Made by a program: the position numbers and the translations under genes | Notes under the pieces: model-generated | Database searches by the model: none | The model's input: only the letters and a program-made list of their open reading frames with translations | Told to the model about the DNA's origin: nothing | Shown: piece by piece, positions 42,772-51,520 of the stretch | Layout of the letters: each line of letters opens with the position of its first letter | Position numbering within the stretch: position 1 is the first letter of the stretch | Origin: Ideonella sp. | Lineage (GTDB): Bacteria > Pseudomonadota > Gammaproteobacteria > Burkholderiales > Burkholderiaceae_C | Length of the DNA: 64,000 nucleotides | Assembly: GCA_015075165.1 (NCBI GenBank) | Contig: JABTUY010000001.1 | Location: forward strand, 992,001 to 1,056,000 | Direction: 5' to 3'

Positions 42772-44090
42772 CCGCACCGCGCCAGTGGTGGGCGCCGCGC
42801 GCATGGGTGCGCGGCCGCTGGCGCGACGCCGTGCTGCTCGAAGCGGCGGCCGACGGCACCTGGGCGCGCGTGACCCCCGACAGCGCGCGCACACCGCAGA
42901 TGGCCGCGCTGCCGGGCGCCGTGCTGCCGGGGCTGGTCGATGCCCACGGCCATGCGTTCCAGCGCGCGTTCGCCGGCCTGGCCGAGCGGCGCGACGGCGA
43001 GCAAGATGACTTCTGGAGCTGGCGCGACCGCATGTACCGCGTGGCGCTGACGATCGGGCCCGAACAGCTGCGCACGGTGGCCACGCAGCTCTACGGCGAG
43101 CTGCTGCGCGGCGGCTACACGCAGGTGTGCGAGTTCCACTACCTGCACCATGCACCAGATGGCTCGCGCTTGGCCGACCCGCTGGCGATGTCGCGCGCGC
43201 TGGTACAGGCCGCTCAGGCCAGCGGCATCGGCCTGACGCTGCTGCCGGTGCTGTACGAGCGCGCCGGTTTTGCTGCCGCCGGCCTGCGCGACGATCAGCG
43301 TCGCTTCGCCAGCACGGTCGAGCAGGTGCTCGCGCTGCGCGACGGCGTGCGTGCGCTCGGCGTGCCGCAGGTGGACGCCGGCGTCGCGCTGCACTCGCTG
43401 CGCGCGGCGCGCGCGGCGTCGATCGCGGCGCTGGTCGAGCGCACGCGAGGCGACGCCGCACCGATCCACATCCACGTCGCCGAGCAGACCGCCGAGGTCG
43501 ACGACTGCATCGCCGCCACCGGGCTGCGGCCGATCGAATGGCTGGCGCGCCACGTGCCGCTCGACGCGCGCTGGCAGCTGGTGCACGCCACGCACGCCAC
43601 GCCGGCCGAGATCGACGCCGTTGCCGACAGCGGCGCCGGCGTGGTGCTGTGCCCGAGCACCGAGGCCAACCTGGGCGACGGCCTGCCCGACCTGCCGCGC
43701 TGGCTGGCCTCGCGCACGCCGCTGGCGATCGGCTCCGACAGCCACGTCACGCGCGACTGGCGCGAAGAGCTGCGCCTGCTCGAGTACGGCCAGCGGCTCA
43801 CGCGGCGCCAGCGCAACGTGGCCGCCGCGCCGCAGCACGGCGAACCGTCGACCGCGGCCCGGCTGCTGCAGCGCATGCTGGCCGGTGGCGGCGCGGCCGC
43901 GGGCTTCGCGCGCTGGGGGCTGCAACCCGGCGCGCGCGCCGACCTGCTGCTGGTCGACGGCGGTGACCCCGCGCTCACGCAATGCGATGCCGACGCCTGG
44001 CTCGACGCGCTGGTGTTCTCCAGCCCGGTGCGGCCGTTCGCCGCCGCGATGGTGGCCGGCCGCTGGGCGATCGAGCCGCCCGCGTCGTGA
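42768..44090 (+). CDS. hutF: Formimidoylglutamate deiminase
   Basis: A 440-residue amidohydrolase that removes ammonia from N-formimidoylglutamate, giving N-formylglutamate for hutG. Motifs: PGLVDAHGHAFQRAFAGLAE (metal His pair), DDFWSWRDRMYR, EFHYLHHAPDG, IHIHVAEQTAEVDDC, LVHATHATPAEID, CPSTEANLGDGLPDL, IGSDSHVTRDWREELRLLEY. Last gene of the rightward operon; a hairpin follows. Confidence 0.95.
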   Translation: MTAPRQWWAPRAWVRGRWRDAVLLEAAADGTWARVTPDSARTPQMAALPGAVLPGLVDAHGHAFQRAFAGLAERRDGEQDDFWSWRDRMYRVALTIGPEQLRTVATQLYGELLRGGYTQVCEFHYLHHAPDGSRLADPLAMSRALVQAAQASGIGLTLLPVLYERAGFAAAGLRDDQRRFASTVEQVLALRDGVRALGVPQVDAGVALHSLRAARAASIAALVERTRGDAAPIHIHVAEQTAEVDDCIAATGLRPIEWLARHVPLDARWQLVHATHATPAEIDAVADSGAGVVLCPSTEANLGDGLPDLPRWLASRTPLAIGSDSHVTRDWREELRLLEYGQRLTRRQRNVAAAPQHGEPSTAARLLQRMLAGGGAAAGFARWGLQPGARADLLLVDGGDPALTQCDADAWLDALVFSSPVRPFAAAMVAGRWAIEPPAS

Positions 44091-44094
44091 CCGA

Positions 44095-44119
44095 CAGCGG
44101 CAACAATCTCGTGCCGCTG
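44095..44119 (+). terminator. Hairpin after hutF
   Basis: CAGCGGCA - ACAATCTCG - TGCCGCTG, an 8-bp perfect stem starting 4 bases after the hutF stop. No T-tract; candidate end of the hutCDIGF transcript. Confidence 0.4.
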
Positions 44120-44145
44120 CGCGCGCGGCCAGCCATCGCACAAGC

Positions 44146-44394
44146 ATGAGTGACGCCCCCCCACGACCCGCGCTGCCCGACCGCCTGTCGGTCGACCCCA
44201 CCAGCCCGCACCACGTGGCCGCGGTGTTCGAGCACGACGTGGGCATCCGCTTCAACGGCAGCGAGCGCGCCGATGTGCACGAGTACTGCATCAGCGAGGG
44301 TTGGATCAAGGTGAGCGCGCGCCGCACGGTCGACCGCAAGGGCCGGCCGCTGCTGATCCGCCTGAACGGCCGCGTCGAGGCGTTCTACCGCTGA
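44146..44394 (+). CDS. DUF3297 small conserved protein
   Basis: An 82-residue cytoplasmic protein: DRLSVDPTSPHHVAAVFEHD, VGIRFNGSERADVHEYCISE, GWIKVSARRTVDRKGRPLLI, ending VEAFYR. This pattern is the DUF3297 family of small proteobacterial proteins of unknown function. ATG 44146 fits the family start. It lies between the hut operon and the TetR gene and probably belongs to neither. Confidence 0.85.
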   Translation: MSDAPPRPALPDRLSVDPTSPHHVAAVFEHDVGIRFNGSERADVHEYCISEGWIKVSARRTVDRKGRPLLIRLNGRVEAFYR

Positions 44395-44437
44395 CGCCGA
44401 CCGCGCGGGCGGCCGGGGAAAGCACTCGCCCGATCGA

Positions 44438-44453
44438 TTAACTGGATGGTTAA
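44438..44453. promoter_or_regulatory. Inverted repeat before the TetR gene (candidate operator 1)
   Basis: TTAACTGGATGGTTAA: TTAAC and GTTAA arms around a 6-base centre, ending 9 bases before the TetR ATG. An almost identical sequence lies at 47410-47425 before tctC, differing at one central base when read on the opposite strand. TAAGAT at 44451-44456 could be the -10, which would make the TetR mRNA leaderless. Confidence 0.75.
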
Positions 44454-44462
44454 GATGCGCGG

Positions 44463-45194
44463 ATGGCCTTGCCGTCGCGCTCCGCCTCGCACCACGCACC
44501 GCCCGCGCGCGCCGCCGCACGCACCACGGCGAGGCCGGCGTCGCGATCCGGTTCGACCACCGCTGCGCGCCCGCCCGGCACGCGCGACCCCGAGCAGACA
44601 CGCGCGCGCATCCTGGCCGCAGCCAAGGCCGAGTTCGCGCGCGTGGGCCTCGGCGGCGCGCGGGTCGACCGCATCGCCGCGCTGGCCGGCGCCAACAAGC
44701 GCATGCTGTACTACTACTTCGACAGCAAGGACGGCCTGTTCCGCGCGGTGCTCGAGGCCACCTACGAACACATCCGCGAATCCGAGAAGGCGCTGCACCT
44801 CGATGCGCTGGGCCCGGTCGAGGCGATCCGCCGGCTGATCACCTTCACCTGGGACTACCACCTGCACCACCCCGAGTTCCTCAGCCTGCTCAACAGCGCC
44901 AACCTGCACCGCGCCGAGCACGTCAAGAGTTCCAGCAAGGTGCGTCGCATGCACTCGCCGTTCGTCGCGATGATCGGCGAGATCCTCGAGCGCGGCCGCA
45001 AGGCCGGCGTGTTCCGCAGCGGCGTCGACGCGGTGCAGCTGTACATCTCGATCGCCGCGCTCGCGTATTTCTACCTCGGCAACAACTACACGCTGTCGGC
45101 CATCTTCGGGCGCGACCTCAAGGCGAAGAAGGCGCTCGAACAGAGGTTGGCGCACATGACCGAGCTGGTGCTCGGCTATCTGCGAAGGAGTTGA
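44463..45194 (+). CDS. TetR/AcrR-family transcriptional regulator
   Basis: A 243-residue regulator: helix-turn-helix (about 45-90; RARILAAAKAEFARVGLGGA, RVDRIAALAGANKRMLYYYF, DSKDGLFRAV) and a ligand domain like TetR_C of RutR-type proteins (IRRLITFTWDYHLHHPEFLS, LLNSANLHRAEHVKSSSKV). A 43-residue Ala/Arg/Ser-rich extension precedes the HTH; no alternative start is available and there is no clear ribosome-binding site, as expected for a leaderless message. It likely binds TTAAC-N6-GTTAA sites at its own gene and at tctC. The next gene starts 3 bases after the stop. Confidence 0.92.
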   Translation: MALPSRSASHHAPPARAAARTTARPASRSGSTTAARPPGTRDPEQTRARILAAAKAEFARVGLGGARVDRIAALAGANKRMLYYYFDSKDGLFRAVLEATYEHIRESEKALHLDALGPVEAIRRLITFTWDYHLHHPEFLSLLNSANLHRAEHVKSSSKVRRMHSPFVAMIGEILERGRKAGVFRSGVDAVQLYISIAALAYFYLGNNYTLSAIFGRDLKAKKALEQRLAHMTELVLGYLRRS

Positions 45195-45196
45195 CG

Positions 45197-46225
45197 ATGA
45201 GCGCGACGACCCAACCCCTGCCCGCACGGTTCGACAGCGTCGAGCAGCTCGAAGACGTGATGACCACGCCGACGCCGGCGCTGGTCGACACGTTGCGCGG
45301 CGTGCCGGGCGACATCCTCGTGCTCGGCGTCGCCGGCAAGATGGGGCCGACGCTGGCACGCCTGGCGCGACGCGCCGGCAAGCGCGTGTTCGGCGTCGCG
45401 CGCTTCAGCGAGCCTGGGTTGCGGGCGGCGCTGCAGCGCCACGGCATCGAATGCATCGCGGCCGATCTGCTCGCGCGCGAGCAGCTGGCGGCGCTGCCCG
45501 ATGCGCCGAACGTGGTGTTCATGGCCGGCCGCAAGTTCGGCTCCAGCGGCAGCGAGTGGCTCACCTGGGCGATGAACGCGCACGTGCCGGCGCTGGTGGC
45601 CGAGCGCTACGCGCGCTCGCGAATCGTCGCGTTCTCCACCGCCTGCGTCTACCCGTTCGTCGACGTGAACGGCCCCGGCGCGCCCGAGTCGGCGCCGCTG
45701 ACGCCGCCGGGCGAGTACGCCAACTCGTGCGTCGCGCGCGAGCGACTGCTGCAGCACTTCTCGCACGCGCTGGGCACCGCGGGCCGGCTGATCCGGCTGT
45801 CGTACGCGATCGACATGCGCTACGGCGTGCTGCACGACCTGGCGCGCAAGCTGCTGGCGCGCGAACCGATCGACCTCACGATGGGCTACGCCAACATCAT
45901 CTGGCAGGGCGATGCCAACGAGCAGGTGCTGCGCGCGCTGGCGCACTGCACCACGCCCACCAGCGGCCTGAACGTCAGCGGGCCGCCGCAGCGCATCCGC
46001 GACCTCGCCACCGCGCTGGCGCAGCGCATGGGCGTGACGCCGCAGTTCACCGGCAGCGAGGCGCCGACCGCATGGCTGCTCGACACGACCGAATCGCGGC
46101 GTCTGTTCGGCCCGCCGACGGTGCCGCTGGCGGCGATGCTCGACTGGACCGCCGACTGGGTGTCGCGCGGCCTCGGCAGCCTGGACAAGCCCACGCACTA
46201 CGAAGCGCGCGACGGGAAGTATTGA
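45197..46225 (+). CDS. NAD(P)-dependent epimerase/dehydratase (extended SDR-like)
   Basis: A 342-residue Rossmann-fold enzyme: nucleotide-binding ILVLGVAGKMGPTLARLARR, VVFMAGRKFGSSGSEWLTW, and an active-site-like stretch STACVYPFVDVNG...GEYANSCVARERLL, where the usual YxxxK of SDR enzymes reads YANSC, so catalysis may differ. Start ATG 45197 has AAGGAG upstream and lies 3 bases after the TetR stop, so they are co-transcribed. Probably acts on a sugar or sugar acid imported by the TctCBA system; the substrate is unknown. Confidence 0.85.
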   Translation: MSATTQPLPARFDSVEQLEDVMTTPTPALVDTLRGVPGDILVLGVAGKMGPTLARLARRAGKRVFGVARFSEPGLRAALQRHGIECIAADLLAREQLAALPDAPNVVFMAGRKFGSSGSEWLTWAMNAHVPALVAERYARSRIVAFSTACVYPFVDVNGPGAPESAPLTPPGEYANSCVARERLLQHFSHALGTAGRLIRLSYAIDMRYGVLHDLARKLLAREPIDLTMGYANIIWQGDANEQVLRALAHCTTPTSGLNVSGPPQRIRDLATALAQRMGVTPQFTGSEAPTAWLLDTTESRRLFGPPTVPLAAMLDWTADWVSRGLGSLDKPTHYEARDGKY

Positions 46226-46276
46226 TGCCACTGGAGTGGCGCGAATGAATTGAGCTATCCACTGCCGAGGGCTGCC

Positions 46277-47344
46277 ATGCACAGAACCCAGATCCCGGCG
46301 GAGTCGCTTGCCGTGTTGCGCCGCGGCGCGGTGATGCCGGCGCACCTGCTGGCGCTGGATGCCGAGCGCCGGCTCGACCGCCGCCGCCAGCGCGCGCTGA
46401 CGCGCTACTACCTCGACGCCGGCGCCGGCGGCATCGCGGTGGGCGTGCACTCGACGCAGTTCGCGATCCGCGAGGTCGGCCTGTACGAGCCGGTGCTCGA
46501 GCTGGCGATGCAGACCGCGCTCGAGTGGACCCCGCTCGGCGGCCGGCGGCCGCTGTTCATGACCGCGGGCCTGGCCGGCGCCACCGCGCAGGCGGTGCGC
46601 GAGGCGCGGACCGCGCGCGCGCTCGGCTACCACGCCGGCCTGCTCAGCCTGGCGGCGCTGAAGCGCGCGAGCGAAGACGCGCTGCTCGCGCACTGCGAGG
46701 CGGTGGCCGCCGAGCTGCCGCTGGTGGGCTTCTATCTGCAGCCGGCGGTGGGCGGCATCGAGCTGCCGGCGAGCTTCTGGCGGCGCTTCGCGGCGATCGA
46801 CAACGTGGTGGCGATCAAGCTGGCGCCGTTCAACCGCTACCGCACGCTCGACGTCATCCGCGGCGTCGTCGAGGCGGGCGCCGAGCAGCGCGTGACGCTG
46901 TACACCGGCAACGACGACCACATCGTGCTCGACCTCGTGGCGCCGTTCGTCGTGCGGCGCGACGGTGTCGACGTCACCGTGCGCATCGAAGGCGGCCTGC
47001 TCGGCCACTGGAGCGTGAACACGCGCCGCGCGGTCGAGCTGCTCGGGCGCATCCACGCCGCGCGCGCACGCGGCGCGATCGACGACGCGCTGCTCGCGCT
47101 CGACTCGCGCGTCACCGACTGCAACGCCGCGCTGTTCGACGTGGCGCATCAGTTCCACGGCTGCATCGCCGGCTGCCACGAGGTGCTGCGCCGCCAGGGC
47201 CTGCTCGAAGGCATCTGGTGCCTCAACCCGGTCGAGGGCCTGAGCCCGGGCCAGGCCGAAGAACTCGATCGCGTGCACGCGGCGCACCCCGAGCTGCACG
47301 ACGACGCCTTCGTGCGCGAGCACCGGGTGCGCTGGCTGGGCTGA
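46277..47344 (+). CDS. Dihydrodipicolinate synthase/N-acetylneuraminate lyase-family protein
   Basis: A 355-residue class I aldolase-like TIM barrel: RRGAVMPAHLLALDAERRLD, YLDAGAGGIAVGVHSTQFAI, LVGFYLQPAVGGIELPASFW, and VVAIKLAPFNRYRTLDVIRG with the likely Schiff-base lysine in AIK. Longer than typical DapA (about 290) by a C-terminal extension (HQFHGCIAGCHEVLRRQGLL...). Not a biosynthetic DapA by context; it probably cleaves or dehydrates a keto acid in the pathway of this cluster. ATG 46277 has GAGGG upstream. Confidence 0.85.
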   Translation: MHRTQIPAESLAVLRRGAVMPAHLLALDAERRLDRRRQRALTRYYLDAGAGGIAVGVHSTQFAIREVGLYEPVLELAMQTALEWTPLGGRRPLFMTAGLAGATAQAVREARTARALGYHAGLLSLAALKRASEDALLAHCEAVAAELPLVGFYLQPAVGGIELPASFWRRFAAIDNVVAIKLAPFNRYRTLDVIRGVVEAGAEQRVTLYTGNDDHIVLDLVAPFVVRRDGVDVTVRIEGGLLGHWSVNTRRAVELLGRIHAARARGAIDDALLALDSRVTDCNAALFDVAHQFHGCIAGCHEVLRRQGLLEGIWCLNPVEGLSPGQAEELDRVHAAHPELHDDAFVREHRVRWLG

Positions 47345-47380
47345 CGGGCCCCCGACCGCCGGCGCTTCAGGAATTCCACA

Positions 47381-47410
47381 TTGACAGCATCACCAAGATC
47401 CACCCATAGT
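47381..47410 (+). promoter_or_regulatory. Predicted sigma-70 promoter of tctCBA
   Basis: TTGACA (47381-47386, 6 of 6), an 18-base spacer, and CATAGT (47405-47410, 4 of 6). Start of transcription near 47417, 60 bases before the tctC ATG. The candidate TetR operator begins at the last base of the -10. Confidence 0.65.
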
Positions 47411-47425
47411 TAACCACCCAGTTAA
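47410..47425. promoter_or_regulatory. Inverted repeat at the tctC promoter (candidate operator 2)
   Basis: TTAACCACCCAGTTAA, or TTAACTGGGTGGTTAA on the other strand, matches the site before the TetR gene at 15 of 16 positions; it extends to GTTAAC-N6-GTTAAC. It covers the predicted start of transcription, the position of a repressor site. Confidence 0.8.
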
Positions 47426-47476
47426 CTCCCACCGCGCCCGCCGTGTCGGCGGCGCCCCACGAGACGAGGAACCCCC

Positions 47477-48487
47477 ATGCACACACGCAGCTTGCTGAAA
47501 CCCCTGCTCGTCGCCGCCGCCGGCCTGGCGCTGGCCGGCGTGGCCCAGGCGCAGAACTGGAAGCCGACACGGCCGATCAACCTGATCGTGCCGTGGGCCG
47601 CCGGCGGATCGACCGACCAGGTGACGCGCATCTGCGCCGCCGAGCTCGAGAAGGCGCTCGGCCAGACGATCGTCGTGGTCAACCAGCCCGGCGCGTCGGG
47701 CTCGATCGGCACCAAGAGCGTGTGGGACGCCCCGAAAGACGGCTACACCTGGACCGCCGGCGCCGCGCAAGACCTCGGCACCTACGAGACGCTGGGCACG
47801 CTGAAGGCGCGCATCACCGACTGGCACCTGTACCTCAATGTGGCCAACATCCAGGTCATCAGCGTCAACCCGAAGACGCCGTACCAGAACGCCAAGGAGC
47901 TGCTCGACGCGATGAAGGCCAAGCCGGGCCAGATCAGCGTGGCCACCGCCGGCGTCACGTCGGCCGGCCACAACGCGATGGAGCTGATCAGCAAGGTCAC
48001 CGGCGTCAAGTACAAGCACGTCACCTACGACGGCGGCAACCCCGCGGTGGTGGCCACGGTGGCCGGTGAGGCCGACGTGACGACGCAGCTCGCGGTCGAG
48101 CAGGCCGACATGATCCGCGGCAAGCGGCTGCGCCCGCTGGCCACCGTGAGCGACAAGGCGCTCGAGCTCGAAGGCTACGGCAGCCTCCCGCCGCTGTCGC
48201 AGACGCTGCCCGGCTTCACCGCACCGACCAACTACTTCGGCATCTTCCTGCCCAAGGGCGTGCCCGACGAGGTCGTGAAGACGCTCGACAAGATCTGGGC
48301 CGAGCAGATCGTCAAGAGCGAGGCGCTGAAGAAGTATGCTGCCGGCCGCGGCGCGCTGTTCGCGCCCGCCTACGGCGCGGCGGCGCAGAAGGCGGTGTTC
48401 CCGGCGATCCAGGCCAACGCGTGGCTGCTGTTCGACGGCGGCAAGGCCAAGATCTCGCCCGACACCGTCGGCATCCCGAGGCCATGA
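47477..48487 (+). CDS. tctC: TctC/Bug-family tripartite tricarboxylate transporter binding protein
   Basis: A 336-residue periplasmic protein: Sec signal (MHTRSLLKPLLVAAAGLALA...AQA), then Bug-family sequence (WKPTRPINLIVPWAAGGSTD, VVVNQPGASGSIGTKSVWDA, DGYTW, ISVNPKTPYQNAKELLDAM, VTYDGGNPAVVATVAGEADV). It captures a carboxylated substrate for TctAB. GAGG precedes the ATG. The cluster enzymes suggest a sugar-acid-like ligand; this is inference. Confidence 0.95.
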   Translation: MHTRSLLKPLLVAAAGLALAGVAQAQNWKPTRPINLIVPWAAGGSTDQVTRICAAELEKALGQTIVVVNQPGASGSIGTKSVWDAPKDGYTWTAGAAQDLGTYETLGTLKARITDWHLYLNVANIQVISVNPKTPYQNAKELLDAMKAKPGQISVATAGVTSAGHNAMELISKVTGVKYKHVTYDGGNPAVVATVAGEADVTTQLAVEQADMIRGKRLRPLATVSDKALELEGYGSLPPLSQTLPGFTAPTNYFGIFLPKGVPDEVVKTLDKIWAEQIVKSEALKKYAAGRGALFAPAYGAAAQKAVFPAIQANAWLLFDGGKAKISPDTVGIPRP

Positions 48488-48538
48488 CCCATCCCCGATG
48501 CGGCCAGGCCGCCTGGCCCATCGCCTGCGACCACTGCC

Positions 48539-49084
48539 ATGTCGGCGCCTGAACCCCACGACGCCGCGCCGGGCGACGCGGCGCCGAGCCTGCGCAGCGA
48601 GTTCTACGGCGGCTGCGCATGGATGGTGTTCGGGTTCGCGGTGCTGATCGGCTCGATCACGATGGACCGGCTCGAGGCGCAGCACATCAACCCGTACACG
48701 GTGCCGGGCCTGCTGCCGGGGCTGCTCGGCATCGCGATGATCGTGCTGGGCGCGGCGCTCGCGTGGCGCAGCTGGCGCGCCGGCGCGCTGCGCCCGGCAC
48801 CACCGCTCACCACGGACCAGCGCGACGAGCACCGGCGCATCTGGGTGGTGGCGGCGCTGTGCATCGGCTACGGCGCGGTGCTGATCGGCCACGGCCTGCC
48901 GTTCTGGCTCGCCTCGGCGACCTATGTGAGCGCGTCGATCCTGATCATGCGCCGCATGAGTCGCGACCCCGAACAGCGCAGGCTCACGGCGCGCGCCGTC
49001 GTGCAGGCGCTGGTGATCGGCGTCGCCTCGGCGCTGATCGTGCAGTGGGTTTTCCAGGATCTGTTCCTGGTGCGCCTGCCCTGA
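48539..49084 (+). CDS. tctB: TctB small membrane subunit
   Basis: A 181-residue inner-membrane protein with four hydrophobic segments (MVFGFAVLIGSITM, VPGLLPGLLGIAMIVLGAAL, IWVVAALCIGYGAVLIGHGL, AVVQALVIGVASALIVQWVF) as in TctB subunits. It sits between tctC and tctA in the standard order CBA and is expected to form the permease with TctA. Confidence 0.92.
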   Translation: MSAPEPHDAAPGDAAPSLRSEFYGGCAWMVFGFAVLIGSITMDRLEAQHINPYTVPGLLPGLLGIAMIVLGAALAWRSWRAGALRPAPPLTTDQRDEHRRIWVVAALCIGYGAVLIGHGLPFWLASATYVSASILIMRRMSRDPEQRRLTARAVVQALVIGVASALIVQWVFQDLFLVRLP

Positions 49085-49109
49085 CCGCGCCGCTCTCGGC
49101 GACACCGCG

Positions 49110-50636
49110 ATGGAAGGCCTCTACGACCTCGGCCGCGCGTACCTCGGCTTCATGAACCCGGCCACGCTGGCCTACGGGCTCGGCGGCGCGTTCGTCGGCA
49201 TCGTGATGGGCATCCTGCCGGGGCTGTCGGCCACGCTGGCGATCGCGCTGTTGACCACGCTGACGATCAAGCTGCAGGCCAACGACGCGATCCTGGTGCT
49301 GATCTGCTCGTACGTCGGCGCGCTATACGGCGGCTCGCGCACCGCGATCTTGCTCAACATCCCCGGCACGGCGGCCAACGCCGCGTCGTGCGCCGACGGC
49401 TACGCGCTGGCCAAGCAGGGCCAGGCCGGCCGCGCGATCGGCATCGCCACCTCGGGCGCGTTCGTCAGCACGCTGTTCGGCGTGCTGTGCCTGGCCGCCT
49501 TCACGCCGCTGCTGGCCGAGGTGGCGCTGTCGTTCGGCGCGTTCGAGTTCTTCTGGCTGTCGCTGTTCGGCGTGGTGATCTCCGGCAGCATCGTCGGCAA
49601 CGACCCGCTCAAGGGCTGGCTGATGGGCATGCTCGGCCTGTTCATCGCGCAGATCGGCCAGGAGGGCATCTACGCCTACGACCGCTTCACCTTCGGCTGG
49701 GACGAACTCTCCGGCGGCATCGCGCTGATCCCGGCGCTGGTGGGCGCGTTCGGCCTCGCCGAGGTGCTGACCACGCTGGCCGACCCGATCGAACGCCGAA
49801 TCGTCGAGATGCGCGACTCGGTGCTGCCGCGCTTTCGCGAGGTCGTGCAGTACTGGCGCACCGTGCTGCGCTCGGGCGTGATCGGCGTCTTCACCGGCCT
49901 GCTGCCCGGCGTCGGCGAAGACGCCGGTTCGTGGATGTCGTACGCCGCGGCCAAGGCGGTCAGCAAGGAGAAAGAGAAGTTCGGCAAGGGCAGCATCGAC
50001 GGCCTGATGGCCGCCGAGACCGGCGACATGTCGTCGATCCCCGGCCACATCATTCCGTGCCTGGCGCTCGGCATCCCCGGCTCGGCACCGTCGGCGGTGC
50101 TGATGGCGGCGATGATCATCCACGGCATCCAGCCCGGGCCGATGCTGATGATCCAGCATCCGCAGTTCGTCTACGAGGTGGTGGCGATGACGACGCTGGC
50201 GTCGATCACCATTTTGCTGTTCGGCCTGTTCGGCGTGCGGCCGCTGCTGCACATCCTGCGCGTCAAGCGCACGATCCTGATGCCGATCGTCTTCCTGCTG
50301 TGCGTGGTGGGCGCTTTCGCCACCGCGTCGCGGCTGTTCGACGTCTACGCGATGCTGGCCATCGGCGTGGCGGCGTTCTTCCTGCGCCGGCGCGGCTACG
50401 AGATGGCGCCGCTGGTGCTCGGCCTGGTGCTCGGCCCGCTGCTCGACAAGAGCCTGCGCCGCGGCCTGGTGCTGTCCGACGGCAGCCTGCTGCCGTTCGT
50501 CACGCGGCCGATCTGCATCGCCTTCGGCCTGGTGACGGTGTTCACCATCCTGCTGTACGTGCCGGCGTTCCGCAAGCTGGTGATCGGCCTGCGCGACGCC
50601 GCGCTGGGCGGCATCCGCTCGCTGCTCGCGCGCTGA
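49110..50636 (+). CDS. tctA: TctA large membrane subunit of the tripartite transporter
   Basis: A 508-residue permease with about 11-12 helices and TctA signatures: GGAFVGIVMGILPGLSATLA, YVGALYGGSRTAILLNIPGT, GLLPGVGEDAGSWMSYAAAK and PCLALGIPGSAPSAVLMAAM, the two pseudo-symmetric PG-rich motifs of the family. Likely uses the proton or sodium gradient to import the TctC-bound ligand. Full length. Confidence 0.95.
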   Translation: MEGLYDLGRAYLGFMNPATLAYGLGGAFVGIVMGILPGLSATLAIALLTTLTIKLQANDAILVLICSYVGALYGGSRTAILLNIPGTAANAASCADGYALAKQGQAGRAIGIATSGAFVSTLFGVLCLAAFTPLLAEVALSFGAFEFFWLSLFGVVISGSIVGNDPLKGWLMGMLGLFIAQIGQEGIYAYDRFTFGWDELSGGIALIPALVGAFGLAEVLTTLADPIERRIVEMRDSVLPRFREVVQYWRTVLRSGVIGVFTGLLPGVGEDAGSWMSYAAAKAVSKEKEKFGKGSIDGLMAAETGDMSSIPGHIIPCLALGIPGSAPSAVLMAAMIIHGIQPGPMLMIQHPQFVYEVVAMTTLASITILLFGLFGVRPLLHILRVKRTILMPIVFLLCVVGAFATASRLFDVYAMLAIGVAAFFLRRRGYEMAPLVLGLVLGPLLDKSLRRGLVLSDGSLLPFVTRPICIAFGLVTVFTILLYVPAFRKLVIGLRDAALGGIRSLLAR

Positions 50637-50659
50637 CGGGCCAGGCAAAACGGGGCGCC

Positions 50660-51520
50660 ATGCAGTTCGCGCTCTGCAACGAGGTGCTGCAGCCGCTGCC
50701 GTTCGCGCGGCAGTGCGTTGTGGCGGCGCAGCTCGGTTACGACGCGCTCGAGGTAGCGCCGTTCACGCTCGCCGCCGACCCGATGACGATCACCGACGCG
50801 CAGGCCGCGGAGTTCCGCCGCACCGCGCAGGATGCCGGTATCCCGATCGCCGGCCTGCACTGGCTGCTGGTGGCGCCGGCAGGTCTTTCGATCACCAGCG
50901 CCGACGCGGCGCTGCGCGAGCGCACCGTCGTGGTGATCGAGCGCCTGATCGTGCTGTGCGCACAGCTCGGCGGCCGCTACCTGGTGCACGGCTCGCCCAA
51001 GCAGCGCGCGCTGCCCCCGGGCGATTCGCTCGCCGCCGCGCGCGAGCGCGCGCTGGCGTGCTTCGCGCGCGCCGCGCGCAAGGCCGAAACGTGCGGTGTC
51101 ACCTATTGCATCGAGCCGCTGGCGCCGCGCGAGACCGATTTCATCAACACCGTGGCCGACGCGGCGGCGCTGGTCGACACGATCGGCTCGCCTGCGCTGC
51201 GCACGATGATCGATTGCAGCGCCGCCGGCCAGGCTGAAAGCCTGCCGGTGGCCGAGCTGATGGCGCACTGGATGCCGAGCGGGCGCATCGCGCACGTGCA
51301 GGTCAACGACCCGAACCGCCGCGGCCCCGGCCAGGGCGCGATGGCGTTCGCGCCGATCATCGACACGCTGCTGCGCGAGCAGGCGGTGGGCCACTACCGC
51401 GGCATCGTCGCGGTCGAGCCGTTCGACTACGTGCCCGACGGCGGCGGCGCCGCGGCGCGCGCGATCGGCTACCTGAAAGGGCTGGTCGAGGGCCTGGCCG
51501 AACGGCCGGCGGCGCGATGA
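50660..51520 (+). CDS. Sugar phosphate isomerase/epimerase-family TIM barrel, first copy
   Basis: A 286-residue AP-endonuclease-2-like TIM barrel: ALCNEVLQPLPFARQCVVAA, QLGYDALEVAPF, AQDAGIPIAGLHWLLVAPAG, LGGRYLVHGSPKQRALPPGD, YCIEPLAPRETDFINTV, HVQVNDPNRRGPGQGAMAF, GIVAVEPFDY. Conserved Glu/Asp/His residues of the metal site are present. Start ATG 50660 lies 23 bases after tctA and its stop overlaps the next gene (ATGA), so it belongs to the transporter operon. Likely isomerises a sugar or inositol-type intermediate. Confidence 0.9.
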   Translation: MQFALCNEVLQPLPFARQCVVAAQLGYDALEVAPFTLAADPMTITDAQAAEFRRTAQDAGIPIAGLHWLLVAPAGLSITSADAALRERTVVVIERLIVLCAQLGGRYLVHGSPKQRALPPGDSLAAARERALACFARAARKAETCGVTYCIEPLAPRETDFINTVADAAALVDTIGSPALRTMIDCSAAGQAESLPVAELMAHWMPSGRIAHVQVNDPNRRGPGQGAMAFAPIIDTLLREQAVGHYRGIVAVEPFDYVPDGGGAAARAIGYLKGLVEGLAERPAAR

